Source: Spongilla lacustris (Eukaryota; Porifera; Demospongiae; Spongillida; Spongillidae). From it: DNA of 64,000 nucleotides. The notes under the pieces were generated by a model. The model searched no databases, was not told the origin of the DNA, and was given only the letters and a program-made list of their open reading frames with translations. Positions within the stretch are counted from its first letter, which is position 1. The number at the start of each line of letters is the position of its first letter. This document shows positions 1-10,106 of this stretch, piece after piece. Location of the stretch: contig OX442421.1 in NCBI GenBank assembly GCA_949361645.1, positions 2,416,633-2,480,632 of the forward strand, read 5' to 3'. The position numbers were made by a program, and so were the translations under genes.

Positions 1-1514
1 TGGATGATGGAACCTTTGGTGGAACCTTAACTGATGTGCTTCAAGACCTCCAGTTAATCACCAAGGAAGCACATTCATTGGGTCTACAACTTAATTATGG
101 AAAATCAGAGATCATCAGCAACAACACCACCATAATACAAGCAATGCTGACTGCAGTCCCTGGACTGCAAGTTACAGAACTAAAGTGCACCACACTTCTG
201 GGTACTCCCCTTGGTGATATTGCTTCAATATCTGCTGCTATCTGTGCAAAAATAGTTTTTTTGAAAAAAATGGGTGAAAGGTTGTGCAATTTAGATGCAC
301 ATGATGCTCTGCTATTGCTGCGTCACTCATTTGCAATACCCAAGCTTCTAAACATTTTGCGCACCTCTCCCTGTTTCCTTTCAGAGAAACTTGCTGATTT
401 TGATGACCTTTTGCGATCCATCCTAAGCAGCACTTTAAATATCTCTCTTGGAATTAATGATCCAGCCTGGACACAAGCTCAGCTTCCTATAAAGCTTGGT
501 AGCCTTGGTATTCGGAGTGCATGTCAGCTTGCATCTTCAGCCTTCCTGGCTTCAGCTGCTGGCACCTCTGGTACATTGAATAGCATGCTCCCTGTATCTC
601 TACACAATGCCTCCATCCCTGATGTTGAGTCTGCACTTTCCCACTGGTCCCAAGGAAACAACACAGCCCCACCTGTACCTCCTGCTTCTTGTTTTCAAAA
701 AGCTTGGGATCTACCAAAAATGCAGTTGGTAGCTCAAGGTCTGCTGGCCAATGCTGATAGTCCATCTTTCCGTGCTTGTCTTCTTGCTGCATCCACACCA
801 GAGTCAGGAAAATGGCTAAATGCATTCCCTATATCCTCCATAGGCCTGAGAATGGATAACTCCACCATCCAAATTGCAGTTGGGCTCAGACTTGGTGTTC
901 CCTTGTGCCATTCACACACTTGTCACCATTGTGGTTCTCACGTGAATGACCTTGCTACTCATGGCCTTAGCTGTAGATGGAGTGAAGGTCACCACTCCAG
1001 GCATTCTAGCTTAAACGACATCATCCACAGAGCACTGTCAGCTGCAAAAATACCTGCTCGTTTGGAGCCTTCTGGAGTAGCTAGATCTGATGGTAAAAGG
1101 CCAGATGGAATTTCAATGGTTCCCTGGAAAGAGGGGAAACTCCTTGTGTGGGATGCTACATGCAGAGACACCTTGGCACCATCATATCTCTCCACTGCTG
1201 AAAGAGGCCCAGGATTGGTAGCAGCAGAGGCTGAATCTCAAAAGAGGAAGAAGTATTCCTCTCTTGGAGCTAAATACTTCTTTGTTCCCATAGCATGTGA
1301 GTCTCTTGGTGTGTTTGGTGCTGAAACATTGTCCTTTCTTAAGGACCTTGGCCATCGTCTGCACAAAACCACTGGAGACTCACAATCCTACCAATTCTTA
1401 CTCCAGCGCCTTTCTGTGGCAATCCAGAGAGGAATTTCCACCTCCATCTTGGGAACATTAAGTTCCTTTGATGGTTTAGATGACGTTCTGTGTGTGAGTG
1501 ATCGAGTGTGTTAG
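1..1514 (+). CDS. RLE-type non-LTR retrotransposon polyprotein, C-terminal part (lineage A)
   Basis: The frame is already open at the left edge, where codons from base 3 read DDG, the end of the reverse transcriptase (RT) active-site motif. The palm remainder and thumb follow, then a CCHC finger (CHHCG...THGLSC, about 905-975), then a restriction-like endonuclease (RLE) with RPDG and, 13 residues on, the D of VWDAT (about 1098-1162). This order, RT then CCHC then RLE, is that of R2/NeSL-type site-specific or semi-specific LINEs. The frame runs about 500 codons without a break, so this is one of the better preserved copies here. It stops at 1514 and is followed by a short 3' UTR ending in a TTA repeat near 1590. 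The 5' part lies outside the window. Family is clear; the exact clade is not. Confidence 0.85.
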   Translation, partial: DDGTFGGTLTDVLQDLQLITKEAHSLGLQLNYGKSEIISNNTTIIQAMLTAVPGLQVTELKCTTLLGTPLGDIASISAAICAKIVFLKKMGERLCNLDAHDALLLLRHSFAIPKLLNILRTSPCFLSEKLADFDDLLRSILSSTLNISLGINDPAWTQAQLPIKLGSLGIRSACQLASSAFLASAAGTSGTLNSMLPVSLHNASIPDVESALSHWSQGNNTAPPVPPASCFQKAWDLPKMQLVAQGLLANADSPSFRACLLAASTPESGKWLNAFPISSIGLRMDNSTIQIAVGLRLGVPLCHSHTCHHCGSHVNDLATHGLSCRWSEGHHSRHSSLNDIIHRALSAAKIPARLEPSGVARSDGKRPDGISMVPWKEGKLLVWDATCRDTLAPSYLSTAERGPGLVAAEAESQKRKKYSSLGAKYFFVPIACESLGVFGAETLSFLKDLGHRLHKTTGDSQSYQFLLQRLSVAIQRGISTSILGTLSSFDGLDDVLCVSDRVC

Positions 1515-1769
1515 TGTGCCAGTACTTTGCATATGTTAGGTTGTGTTGTTGTTAGCCATATATGTTAGTTTATCATGTAACATGTAATTATATTATTATT
1601 ATTATTCAATGCAATGAAACACCCGTGACTACTGTAGGCCTACATTATATATAACCAGCTATACATACACAATACACTAAAAAAGGAAGCCATCTTTCAC
1701 CCTCCCACTGCACCATCAGATGCCTCGACAAAGCGCCAGGTCTAGTCTCGTCCGACTTCGGTGGTTTTT
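1515..1769 (+). other. 3' tail of the lineage A retrotransposon and unassigned sequence
   Basis: This holds the short 3' untranslated region of the preceding retrotransposon, ending in a run of TTA/ATT triplets at about 1589-1606. Beyond it is unassigned sequence. A triplet tail recurs at most RLE fragments in this window and probably marks the element 3' end. Confidence 0.45.
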
Positions 1770-2042
1770 TTAAAGAAATACACGTGGTCTTCGGAGACAG
1801 CCTTGGAGTCCAGTTCCCCCTTGCGTAGCCCTAATCGGTAGAGGGGATTCCTCCCTTTTCGTGGCCACTCCCGGAGTCAACTCCTCAGCCCCGTCACCCA
1901 AACGCAAAGTCCAGCCATCCTGAAAGACGTTTTCCAAAAGGAGCGCACTCTGCACATACATCGTGGCTTCGGCCAAAGATGGCAAGTAGCGTGAGGTGGC
2001 CAGCCTACACGTACCAATGGTAGAAGCAAGAGTTTGGTCCAA
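1770..2042 (-). other. unrecognised 90-codon open frame
   Basis: The minus strand is open for about 90 codons with a rather GC-rich, protein-like composition, unlike the AT-rich surroundings. I recognise no domain. It sits between two retrotransposon fragments and could be part of another element or a chance frame. Confidence 0.2.
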
Positions 2043-2097
2043 GGAACGAGGATAGTAAGCAGATGAGACTCAAAGTAGCACTGCCCAACCGCTATTA

Positions 2098-2560
2098 TTA
2101 TTAAAATAATGTTATTATTATTATTATTATTATTTTATTTTTTATAATTAATAATTTAATACATGTAAAATACCTTGTACATTTACAACATTATTACAGT
2201 TTAAGCTACACAGTTACTAAACAAAAAACAATACACGGAAACGTAGAAGGTGAGGAGACTAACATCCAGTTGCCATCGAACGGGACAGCAGAGCTCTGGC
2301 ATTTGCTCTAACTAGGACCAGGTTTAACCTGCCATAGAGAGTCGAAGTGGCCTGGGACTTGCAACAATTTGATCTAATTGCAAGGCGTGCTGCAAGTCGA
2401 GAAAGGTTTGTCTGTGCTTCAGGACCCCAACAACCATAAACCTCAACTGCCAAAGGTACACACACCCACCCAAGCTCTGAGCACTTTGCGTCATTGCTGG
2501 CATGTTTCCTATTTTCAGCCACCTGAGCAGTTGACCCACTTGTCACACTCGCTTCGTGTA
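2098..2560 (-). pseudogene. RLE retrotransposon 3' end, lineage B, truncated copy
   Basis: The minus strand encodes only the last ~95 residues of an RLE retrotransposon: ELGWVCVPLAVEVYGCWG, then YGRLNLVLVRANARALL, then a stop. This tail matches the copies at 2.65, 3.5, 4.1, 6.4 and 33.1 kb. The 3' UTR runs down to an AAT-repeat tail (plus-strand TTATTATT, about 2098-2137). Everything upstream of the C-terminal domain is missing, which fits 5' truncation during target-primed reverse transcription. Confidence 0.75.
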
Positions 2561-2639
2561 ATTTTTATCATTTTAATGATACTACAAGATACAGGAGAAT
2601 AAGTACAACCTTGATCACAAAGAAAAAAGTTAAACACCT

Positions 2640-2872
2640 AGCCTACCTACAAAAGTGTCAATTAACTATCTCTCGCCCCATAATGGACCTAGCCACTGAC
2701 CTTACCAGAGAGATACTGAGGTGACCATAAATGTCTCTGACAACAGTAGACTTCGGTCGACCCTGATGCAGGGCCAGCAAAGTGGCCAAGCGAGAAAAAA
2801 CGCCTTGTGCCTCTCTTCCCCAATTGCCAAATATTTCCACTGCTTTTGTTTCTCCTCGTGCTTGGCAGTCGA
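2640..2872 (-). pseudogene. RLE retrotransposon 3' end, lineage B, diverged copy
   Basis: The minus strand reads ETKAVEIFGNWGREAQGVFS... and ends with IYGHLSISLVRSVARSIMG, the same C-terminal block as the other lineage B copies. It meets, head to head near 2870, a plus-strand fragment of the RT thumb from a related copy, so an inversion or two independent insertions met here. Confidence 0.65.
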
Positions 2873-3068
2873 CATTCCTGATGTTCATTGGCAGCAAGCA
2901 CAACTTAGCCTGAGTTTTGGAGGTTTAGGATTTCGGTCTCTTTCTCACCATGGCTGTGCTGCTTTCATCTCTTCTTTATCTTGCTCAGGTATGGGTAGGG
3001 CTAGCAACAGGCATTTAGTGAGTGCTATTTCAAGGCCCAATGAGATCTTTGAGATGTTGCGGTCTTAA
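2873..3068 (+). pseudogene. RLE retrotransposon RT thumb fragment
   Basis: The plus strand encodes IPDVHWQQAQLSLSFGGLGF followed by a Ser/Ala-rich stretch, the block just downstream of the RT palm (compare NDPAWTQAQLPIKLGSLG in the copy at 1-1514). It stops at 3068 and runs into AAT repeats. Only about 65 residues remain. Confidence 0.6.
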
Positions 3069-3109
3069 AATAATAATAATAATAATTATTATTATAAATA
3101 ATATCTAAT

Positions 3110-3840
3110 GAGCTCGACTTTTATCAGCATCCTCCCCACATGCTTCCTCATGGCTGACGGTTATTCCATCTGAAGGTCAAGGCTTACATTTAGACCCTCC
3201 TGTATTTCAGACAGCACTGAAGTGGTGGTTAGGGCTTGACACAGCATAGGGTTCTGTTTGCGCACTCTGCCCAGATAAAATGTTGGATCCCCTAGGGCAT
3301 CATGCCACTACTTGTAAGCGGGGTGGGGATGTGGTATCCGCCACAACAGGTTGAGGGACATATTGGCAGAAACATGTAGGTGAGCCCACTTTAGTGTACA
3401 AGTAGAAGCTGGCTGCAACCTTACACCAGATCACAGCCACTCTCGTCCTGCAGATGTCCTCATTTCCAACTGGGCTCTTGGGAAAACGGCAGCCTGCGAC
3501 ATATCAGTTACCTCTCCGCTGAACTCAAACATTATGTCTGAAGCGGGAGTAACTGCTGGAGCAGCTGCGCAAGCAACTGAGCTCAGAAAACATGAGGCCA
3601 ACGATGTGAAGTGCAGCGAGTTGGGTTGGTTATGTATCCCTCTTGTGGCTGAATCTTATGGCGCATGGGGGAAAGAGGCTATGGAGTCATTTTCGAGTCT
3701 AGCCTCTCGCCTAGCCATAACATCATCAAGGCCCAAATCTGCCGTTCTATCAGAGCTGTATGGCCGGCTCAATCTGAACCTAGTAAGGGCTAATGTGAGG
3801 GCTATAATGTCCAGATATTGCCCTCAAGATTATCTCTGAA
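3110..3840 (+). pseudogene. RLE retrotransposon 3' part, lineage B: zinc finger, endonuclease, C-terminus
   Basis: Reading across frames gives a CCHC finger (CALCPDKMLDPLGHHATTC, about 3255-3315), RHNRLRDILAE, the endonuclease motif SRPADVLISNWALGKTA with D in ACDISVTSPLN (about 3437-3530), then about 100 intact C-terminal residues at 3534-3839. In-frame stops (for example near 3240) and shifts break the part upstream of 3530. Order and motifs match RLE LINEs. Confidence 0.75.
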
Positions 3841-3959
3841 GTGTTTTATAGTTTTGGTCATGTTTTCGTGTGTTTTGTATGTCCTATTACCTGTAATTTT
3901 AATATCTATTAATAACAAAAAAATAATATAATTTGTACTTTTTTTTTTTGGTGTAATTA

Positions 3960-4446
3960 TAATTTTTAATAATAATAATAATTACATACATAGTTTAACT
4001 AATACACCACTAAACTACCTATAGAATATGTAATAAACACAACACTTAAATCACACTACAGTTAATTAAACTTTAAGATGGGAGCCACCTGAAGAGGATC
4101 GCTGTTGCATTCGCTCTCACCAAATGCAGGTTGAGCCTACTGTACAGCTCAGACAGCACAGCTGATTTTGTTTTGCCCGATGTTATGGCAAGACGGGAGG
4201 CAAGCATTTTAAATGAATCTATGGCTTCTTTTCCCCAAGCACCATACGACTCTCTTCAGTGGACAACGCAGCTGCCCCAGCTGACAATCCCGCTACTGAT
4301 AAAACTTTAGGATTTAGCGGTGATGTCACTGAGATATCAAAGGCAGCTGGTTTACCAAGGGCCCAATTGGGTAGCAAAATGTCTGCGGGGCGTGAGTGGT
4401 CATGGTCTGAAGTAAGGTTGCTACCCATCTCCACCTTCACACTCAA
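3960..4446 (-). pseudogene. RLE retrotransposon 3' end, lineage B, with frameshift
   Basis: On the minus strand the endonuclease motif is clear (HSRPADILLPNWALGKPAAF, D in FDISVTSPLNPK). The frame then breaks, and in another frame the C-terminal tail AVLSELYSRLNLHLVRANAT resumes at about 4165-4090. A 3' UTR with AATAAT repeats follows down to about 3965. The break removes about 35 residues that neighbouring copies have. Confidence 0.7.
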
Positions 4447-4517
4447 GTGGTACTTTAATAGTTGTCTTTAAAATAATCTGATAAGTCAGGTATAATTATT
4501 ACACAAGATAACTGGTA

Positions 4518-4634
4518 TACACATAACACCACTAAACTACAGCTATAACACTAATGTTACTATTATAAGTCCAAAATAATGTTATTAAACGCTGATGATG
4601 GCAGGTATGATCGAATCAGAATAGCTCCAGCATC
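4518..4634 (-). repeat. RLE 3' UTR fragment, left member of a direct repeat
   Basis: This segment is nearly identical to 6305-6436 and flanks the fold-back element on the left. Both copies read, on the minus strand, the last few codons and the 3' UTR of a lineage B retrotransposon. The right copy contains about 15 extra bases near 6352. Confidence 0.65.
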
Positions 4635-4654
4635 ATTATTATTATGGATAATAA

Positions 4655-6265
4655 TATTATGTAAAATTGCCTTATGTTTAGAATGCTATAACTTCCAAAC
4701 GGTTAATGCTATTCACATCCTATTTTCAACACTTCATACCACACCATTTCGGTGTGATAAAATACATTTTGGGGTCTTGCACTTGCTCCGTGCCAATATT
4801 GCAACGTTCGATACCCCGCTTGGTTCAAACCCACCATAACTTTCGGGAGGAGTAATGAAATCGCTTCAAATTCGGTTTGTAGATAGATAGGTCCTATACC
4901 TATCGATTTGTTCTGTTCGTTAATTTTTATGCCATCAATTACGGAGATACAGTTCAACAAACTACGTGCACGTATTCCCGCTTGATTCGCGCCAATGTTA
5001 TGATCCCCGCCTCCCCATACATTGAGCGGAACGCAATTTGTCCAAATCATAGGCGCGAATCGAGTGCGAAAATGTGCACGTAGTTACGTTTTTTCAACTA
5101 TATCTCCGTAATGGATGGCATAAAAATTGATAAACAGAACAAATCGATAGGTATAGGAACTCTACCGCGTACGCAGTGATGCCGCGGCCAGCTTTTGACA
5201 ATCCGGTCACGTTCACGGCTGGCCGTTTGGATATAGACGGTCACGTTCACGGTCAAAGATGGACCGTATGATTTCAATACGGTCACGTACACGGCTGGCC
5301 GTCAACCGTCAAAATTTTAATACGGTCACGGACGGTCATTATTTATGCTATAGAAGTTTGGCATGCACGTATCAATAGAAATGGTTCATGAACGGTATGC
5401 ATGGGCATCGCAAAACAAGTGTGAAAGAACAGATTCAATTAACTAAAGGCTTTATTGCAGCTGAGAAAGAGAACAGATTCAATCCTGGCTGGATCCATCC
5501 TCCATCTTCACAATGAGTCTCAACTGGGAGAAAACTCGCTCGCACGTGGAATCCACGCGATAACGCATAATCATGGCAAGTCGCGTCCCCAGACTCACAT
5601 TCGGCAGCAGCGGATGCAATTACGAATACATATCAGGCTGGGGACGAGACTATGTCATGGCGAGGGGGACAACGTAAATAATAAAAATTTAAATGGTAAC
5701 AGGTTCCATAGCCACGTGTTGGTGACAGTCGGGTGGGTTTGCTGCAGACTTCACCGCGCTATCAGGTGGCTTATCCTCAAAGGTTCTTGGAAAGACGACA
5801 TTTGCCACGCAGGGAAAAATCCACTGCACGTGACGCTAGTGACGTGATAGGCTTAATGGACCGTCAAAAGTTCTGACGGCCACGGACGGCCAGCAAATAA
5901 AATTGACGGCCAATTATTTTTCACGGTTTAATCACGTGATCGGTAAGCTTCCCGGTCACGGTCACGGTCGGCCGTCAAAAACCGTCAAATGAATACGGTC
6001 ACGGACGGTCCGTGCTGGCCGCGGCATCACTGCGCGTACGTACCTACAAACCGAATTTGAAGCGATTTCATTACTCCTCCCGAAAGTTATGGTGGGTTTG
6101 AACCACGTGGGGTATCAAACGTTGTAATACCGGTACGGAGCAAGTGCAAGACCCAAAAATGTATTAGAAATGGTGGGATATGAAGTGTGAAATATAGGAA
6201 GTCGATAGCTTTAACCGTTTGGAAGTTATAGTGATTCAGACGCAATGCAATTTTATATATAAATG
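4655..6265. mobile_element. fold-back (long inverted repeat) element, split by a hAT insertion
   Basis: The left arm (about 4655-4966) is the reverse complement of a right arm in two pieces, about 5078-5165 and 6041-6262. The outer parts of both arms carry TATAACTTCCAAACGG or its complement, and the inner parts CCTATCGATTTGTTCTGTT or its complement. The loop is about 110 bases. A hAT-like element at 5174-6032 interrupts the right arm; without it the element is about 740 bp. No coding capacity is seen. Confidence 0.75.
5174..6032. mobile_element. non-autonomous hAT element with perfect 8-bp target duplication
   Basis: Perfect 19-bp terminal inverted repeats, CAGTGATGCCGCGGCCAGC at 5174-5192 and its complement at 6014-6032, bound 859 bp. 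The flanks are identical 8-mers, CGCGTACG at 5166-5173 and 6033-6040. An 8-bp duplication and CAGTG ends are typical of the hAT superfamily. Inside, GGTCACG, ACGGTC and GGCCGTCA motifs repeat near both ends. No transposase frame is present, so it must be mobilised in trans. Confidence 0.85.
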
Positions 6266-6304
6266 CGAAGCGCGTGAACTGTCCCATATACATGTATACA
6301 AGTC

Positions 6305-6740
6305 TACACATAACACCACTAAACTACAGCTATAACACTAATGTTACTATTAATACAGTATTATAAGTCCAATACAATGTCATTAAATGCAGATGATGGC
6401 AGGTAAGATCGCATAACAATGGCTCCAGCATTGGCCCGTACCAAAATCATGCTGAGACGACTATAGAGGGTGGCCACTGGCCAGAGCTCTTGACTTGGTG
6501 AAATTAGTCCGGACAGCCAGGCATGATGCCACAGTTGAAAACACCTCAATGGCTTCAGCTCCCTATGCTTTCACCACTAAAGGAATGCACCTCCAGCCTA
6601 ACTGCACTTAACATCATTTTGCAAGTGCTTTCTTTTCTCTGCAGCTCTAGCAGCCACACCAGATGACATGCTCGCTTCGGCAACTAAAGATGAATTTAGC
6701 GGGGATGTCACACTGATGTCAAATGCTGCAGACGAATATT
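6305..6740 (-). pseudogene. RLE retrotransposon 3' end, lineage B, right member of the direct repeat
   Basis: On the minus strand, LYSRLSMILVRANAGAIVMRS near 6430-6490 is the conserved C-terminal tail, preceded by a degraded endonuclease region (about 6560-6740, with DISVTSPL-like codons). The 3' UTR extends to 6305 and duplicates 4518-4634. Confidence 0.6.
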
Positions 6741-7141
6741 AAACTTTAAAATGCTTATTTAAGACCATTTGAATTTTAATGAATTTTGAGTTTTTAAAAA
6801 TAACTCACCACTTCATAATTCAATAACAAATGAAATGGTGTTACCTAACTGTATTGAATTTCTGGTGGTACTTAGTACTGTATTAAATTAGTGGTGGTGG
6901 TGATTAAAATCAGTAGCTTTAACCTTAATAACTTATCAGCTGTAACTATTGAATTCTTGAAATTAATGCTGTTCCACTGCATAGTCAGATCTTTAAAATC
7001 ATATCACTATATAACCTTAATCTAGCATAAATTTGATAGAGGAGGTTTTGAATCAAGGGTTTTGATATAACTACTTAACCGCTTAGATAAACTTATGGTA
7101 TTGTTAGTACATGTATTTCCCTCAGTATTGTAATGTATGTT
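6741..7141. other. AT-rich spacer, no gene seen
   Basis: AT-rich sequence without long open frames or clear repeats lies between the retrotransposon remnant and the TTAA element. Confidence 0.5.
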
Positions 7142-8110
7142 TTAACACCGGTTCCGTGAGTTTTTCTGTCGAACTGACTTTATAAAAATTAGTCGGAACA
7201 CCGCCAAATGTCTGGAAAAGCATATGTATGGACAGATTAACTATCGTCTAGACATTTGGCGTTGTTGTCTGCCTTATATCTATCGTGGACACTTCTCTGT
7301 ATGCTTTCAAAGTGACGCGGTTTTAGATTTATCGGTCACGAAACGTTGCAAAGGACACTTTTTTTCCTAGGCAATCAAGAGCCAATATTGATACACTTTT
7401 AAGTGTCATTTGGAACGATTAGGAGGCCACAATAGATTCCGTGTTGGTAGATAGCTTAGTTCTTGTACAAAACGCACTTACAGTTGTTTACCTCGTTCGA
7501 GGACTTGCGTAGATAATTATAGACGATTTTTGTCTGGGTACGAGATGATCCATAACCGGACGGGAACGAGCAACGGGAGAAATATTAGGCTCACGTGCTG
7601 TATATTTATAGCAACGTATTATATAAATAGCAACTACGTAGTGACGTAAGTGTGTAACTGATACCTGCGTGACGTCAATTAACGCTTACGTGTGGCCAAT
7701 ATTAGAAGTTTGGGCCTGTGCACGACCAATATTTGGGTCCGGAGTCGAGATCCACAGAAGTTCTAGTGTCTGTTTCGACGCTAGCATGATAGATGACTGC
7801 CAGAATTTTTTCAGGCGCTAGCTATCCGATCCAGATGAGCATTTCTATACAGTTTTTTAACTCAGAATCCTTGTCAGAAAAAAGTGTCCCGTTTCCGGTA
7901 ACGGCCTTACCCTCTCGACTCTAAAAAAACGTGGGTCCTCAGCGGAAGTAGTTGCAAGGCTCGCAGTAGCTCCAAACATCGTCTAAAGAGTTGAACTACT
8001 TAGTACACTGAGTTTTGTGGCAATTGATACCGTTCCGACTAATTTTCCAAAACGTGAGTTCGACAAAATAGGCCAAAAAAAGTATCAAATTCTCACGGAA
8101 CCGGTGTTAA
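7142..8110. mobile_element. TTAA-flanked TIR element, non-autonomous
   Basis: TTAACACCGGTTCCGTGAG at 7142-7160 is exactly mirrored by CTCACGGAACCGGTGTTAA at 8092-8110. The inverted similarity continues inward (GTCGAACT and AATTAGTCGGAAC with their complements). Both ends carry TTAA, the target site used by piggyBac and Kolobok elements. The 969-bp interior has CRE-like TGACGTCA and TGACGTAA sites near 7640-7680 and no transposase frame. The superfamily is inferred from the TTAA only. Confidence 0.65.
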
Positions 8111-8212
8111 AAAGGATCGAGAGTTGCGGTTGTGCCGTATCACGAAGTCATTTCAAACGCGACCCGCGTATAGTCTCGCTGCAGATGGATTACATCACCG
8201 CTACGCTAGAAC

Positions 8213-8345
8213 TAGTACGTCACAGCTGCGGATGGATTACATCCCCAGTACGTCACAGCTGCGGATGGATTACATCCCCAGTACGTCACAGCTGCGGATG
8301 GATTACATCCCCAGTACGTCACAGCTGCGGATGGATTACATCCCC
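8213..8345 (+). repeat. 33-bp tandem repeat, four full copies plus a variant fifth
   Basis: The unit GTACGTCACAGCTGCGGATG plus GATTACATCCCCA repeats every 33 bp from about 8214, almost without change. The last copy changes CCCCAGT to ACCGCT and leads into the palindrome at 8346. Because 33 is divisible by three, two frames stay open, but they are probably not genes. Confidence 0.85.
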
Positions 8346-8431
8346 AGTACGTCACAGCTGCGGATGGATTACATCACCGCTACGCTATCTAGCGTAGCGG
8401 TGATGTAATCCATCCGCAGCTGTGACGTACT
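8346..8431. repeat. perfect palindrome, 42-bp arms, 2-bp loop
   Basis: Arms 8346-8387 and 8390-8431 are perfectly complementary, starting AGTACGTCACAGCTGCGG and centred on TATCTA. The arm is one unit of the preceding tandem array plus ACCGCTACGC. Related single sequences occur inverted near 23065 and 28625, so this may be the terminus of a small dispersed element. Confidence 0.85.
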
Positions 8432-8761
8432 AGGGTCTGGCCATGGGTACGAGACTAACCCGCGTATAACTCGCGTACAGAGAAATGGATACTGTAGCTC
8501 TTTATTGCTATTGAACCAGAAAAGAGAGACCGTCATTTTCATGTATTGTTCGAGTCGCAAGACCGTTTACTTAAAGAGAACATGAAAGCTCGCTGTTCTC
8601 GTACCCAGACCGTTTTTTCTCCATAGTCATTGTACAACTCGATATAGGAAAGGTTTTAATGAGCGCCAATTATACCAACGGCTGTAGAAAAAGCATCTTC
8701 AAGTATCAGATAGGTGAGAGCCATAATACCATGCCACCCAAGGAAGCAAATCTGGAAAATG

Positions 8762-9010
8762 CTACGCGCATTCCTGTAAAACAGCATCTCTGGAGACTAA
8801 ATTGAATGCATTCTTGAAATCCACCTTGAGAACAGAAAATTCCAAATCATTCCAATGTTTATCCACACAGGCCCTTATTCCATGAATAACCTTTTCTGAA
8901 CCCATTGGGCAAGCCACACCAAACTGTACTTGTCCAGAAATTGTGGACATCGATGCATAACTCGGCGTACGATTGTGATAAAAAAAATCTAATTGCACCA
9001 TTAAACTCAC
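8762..9010 (-). pseudogene. non-LTR reverse transcriptase fragment
   Basis: The minus strand reads QVQFGVACPMGSEKVIHGIR followed by LKVDFKNAFNLVSRDAVLQE, the early RT palm block of RLE LINEs including the first catalytic Asp (VDF.NAFN). About 80 codons are left and the rest of RT is missing. It probably belongs to the same retrotransposon group as the fragments at 0-6.7 kb. Confidence 0.7.
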
Positions 9011-9152
9011 TAGGTACTTTAGAGATTTATCACGTTATTAAAACGGCTAATTAATTTATTAAAATATATTATTGTTATTGTCTTTTAATAAATGCATTGT
9101 ATGTCTGCATGGCAGGGAAGTTAGGAATAGGCATCGCTGTTACATAAAATCC

Positions 9153-9493
9153 TCAGGTGATCTTACTCATGTTGTTCTGCAAAAAAAATACTGTTGCTTT
9201 TTGTGCATTAACACATGTACTTAGTTGAGCTATTTGTGATATAGTGGCAACATCTACTAGTGCAATGTACTTCTGCTTTTCAATGGCTTTATCTCTTGCC
9301 TGCTAGAACTGAATGCTTTAAGCTCCTAAAGTTGGAAAAGGCTGCATTTAACTGTGCCACTGATAGTCAATTATGCATTCTAGGCATGCTTTTGAAATGT
9401 GAAGGGGTACAGAAGCAATGTATTAATACTCTTATAAACCAGTTTTTCACATTCAGTGTGGCACAGTACATATTATCAGAGTGGTAGAAAAGG

Positions 9494-9573
<80 letters not shown>

Positions 9574-10106
9574 CTCTTACATGTGTATGTTACTGATGTT
9601 TTTATGTCATGGTGTGCTTATCAACTCAACCGTGTCTAGTTTAATTTTTGGCTAGATTTTCATAGAAAGACTGCTCTTTTAAGAGAGGGAATGCATGCAA
9701 GTTCCCAGGTCAGAGTGGACCAACATATGGGTAGATTCTCTTGTTTTGTTATGTGAGGGTGTGCACTCAATACGTATACAGTTAAGTAACCTTGCACAAC
9801 ATGATTGCGCATACTGTTCAGGTATTAAAACCTCTGTGCTAAATAAAGTTTGCTTACAAAATGTAATATTGTGAGCTTCTACATGTAGCTGTGTGTATTA
9901 TTCATTTAAACACCTGTAAGTTTTAGATAATGGGGAAGATTGCAGTTTTATAGAAAGGTGTGCTTTGTATCATCATATTGGATCATAGTGTGTGCTATTG
10001 CTAATGTTTCTGTATTTACAGTTTGTTTCTTATATGGCCATAGCATCTCAACAAAGGTTAGAAAGAGCACCAGTACATAATCTTGATGCTGACCAAAGCG
10101 TTGGCT
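9153..10106 (+). repeat. segmental duplication, copy 1 (empty TTAA site)
   Basis: This segment is nearly identical to 18209-20534 after removal of 18378-19690. It keeps the uninterrupted site GCTTTAAGCTCC near 9323 where copy 2 has the insertion. Both copies include a (CA)n block of different length, 73 bp here and about 129 bp there. No gene is recognised. Confidence 0.85.
9499..9571. repeat. (CA)n microsatellite
   Basis: An uninterrupted CA repeat of 73 bp inside the duplicated segment. Confidence 0.95.

Noticed and set aside
4790..4830. tRNA-like T-arm sequence GGTTCAAACCC
   Set aside because: No acceptor, D or anticodon arms can be folded around it; it is part of a fold-back arm repeated at 6100.
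8197..8400. Possible CRISPR-like array at the 33-bp repeats
   Set aside because: The repeats are contiguous without unique spacers and the setting is an animal genome.
8017..8408. 126-codon and 94-codon repeat-containing frames
   Set aside because: The 33-bp unit is divisible by three, so frames stay open; the frames start in unrelated transposon sequence.
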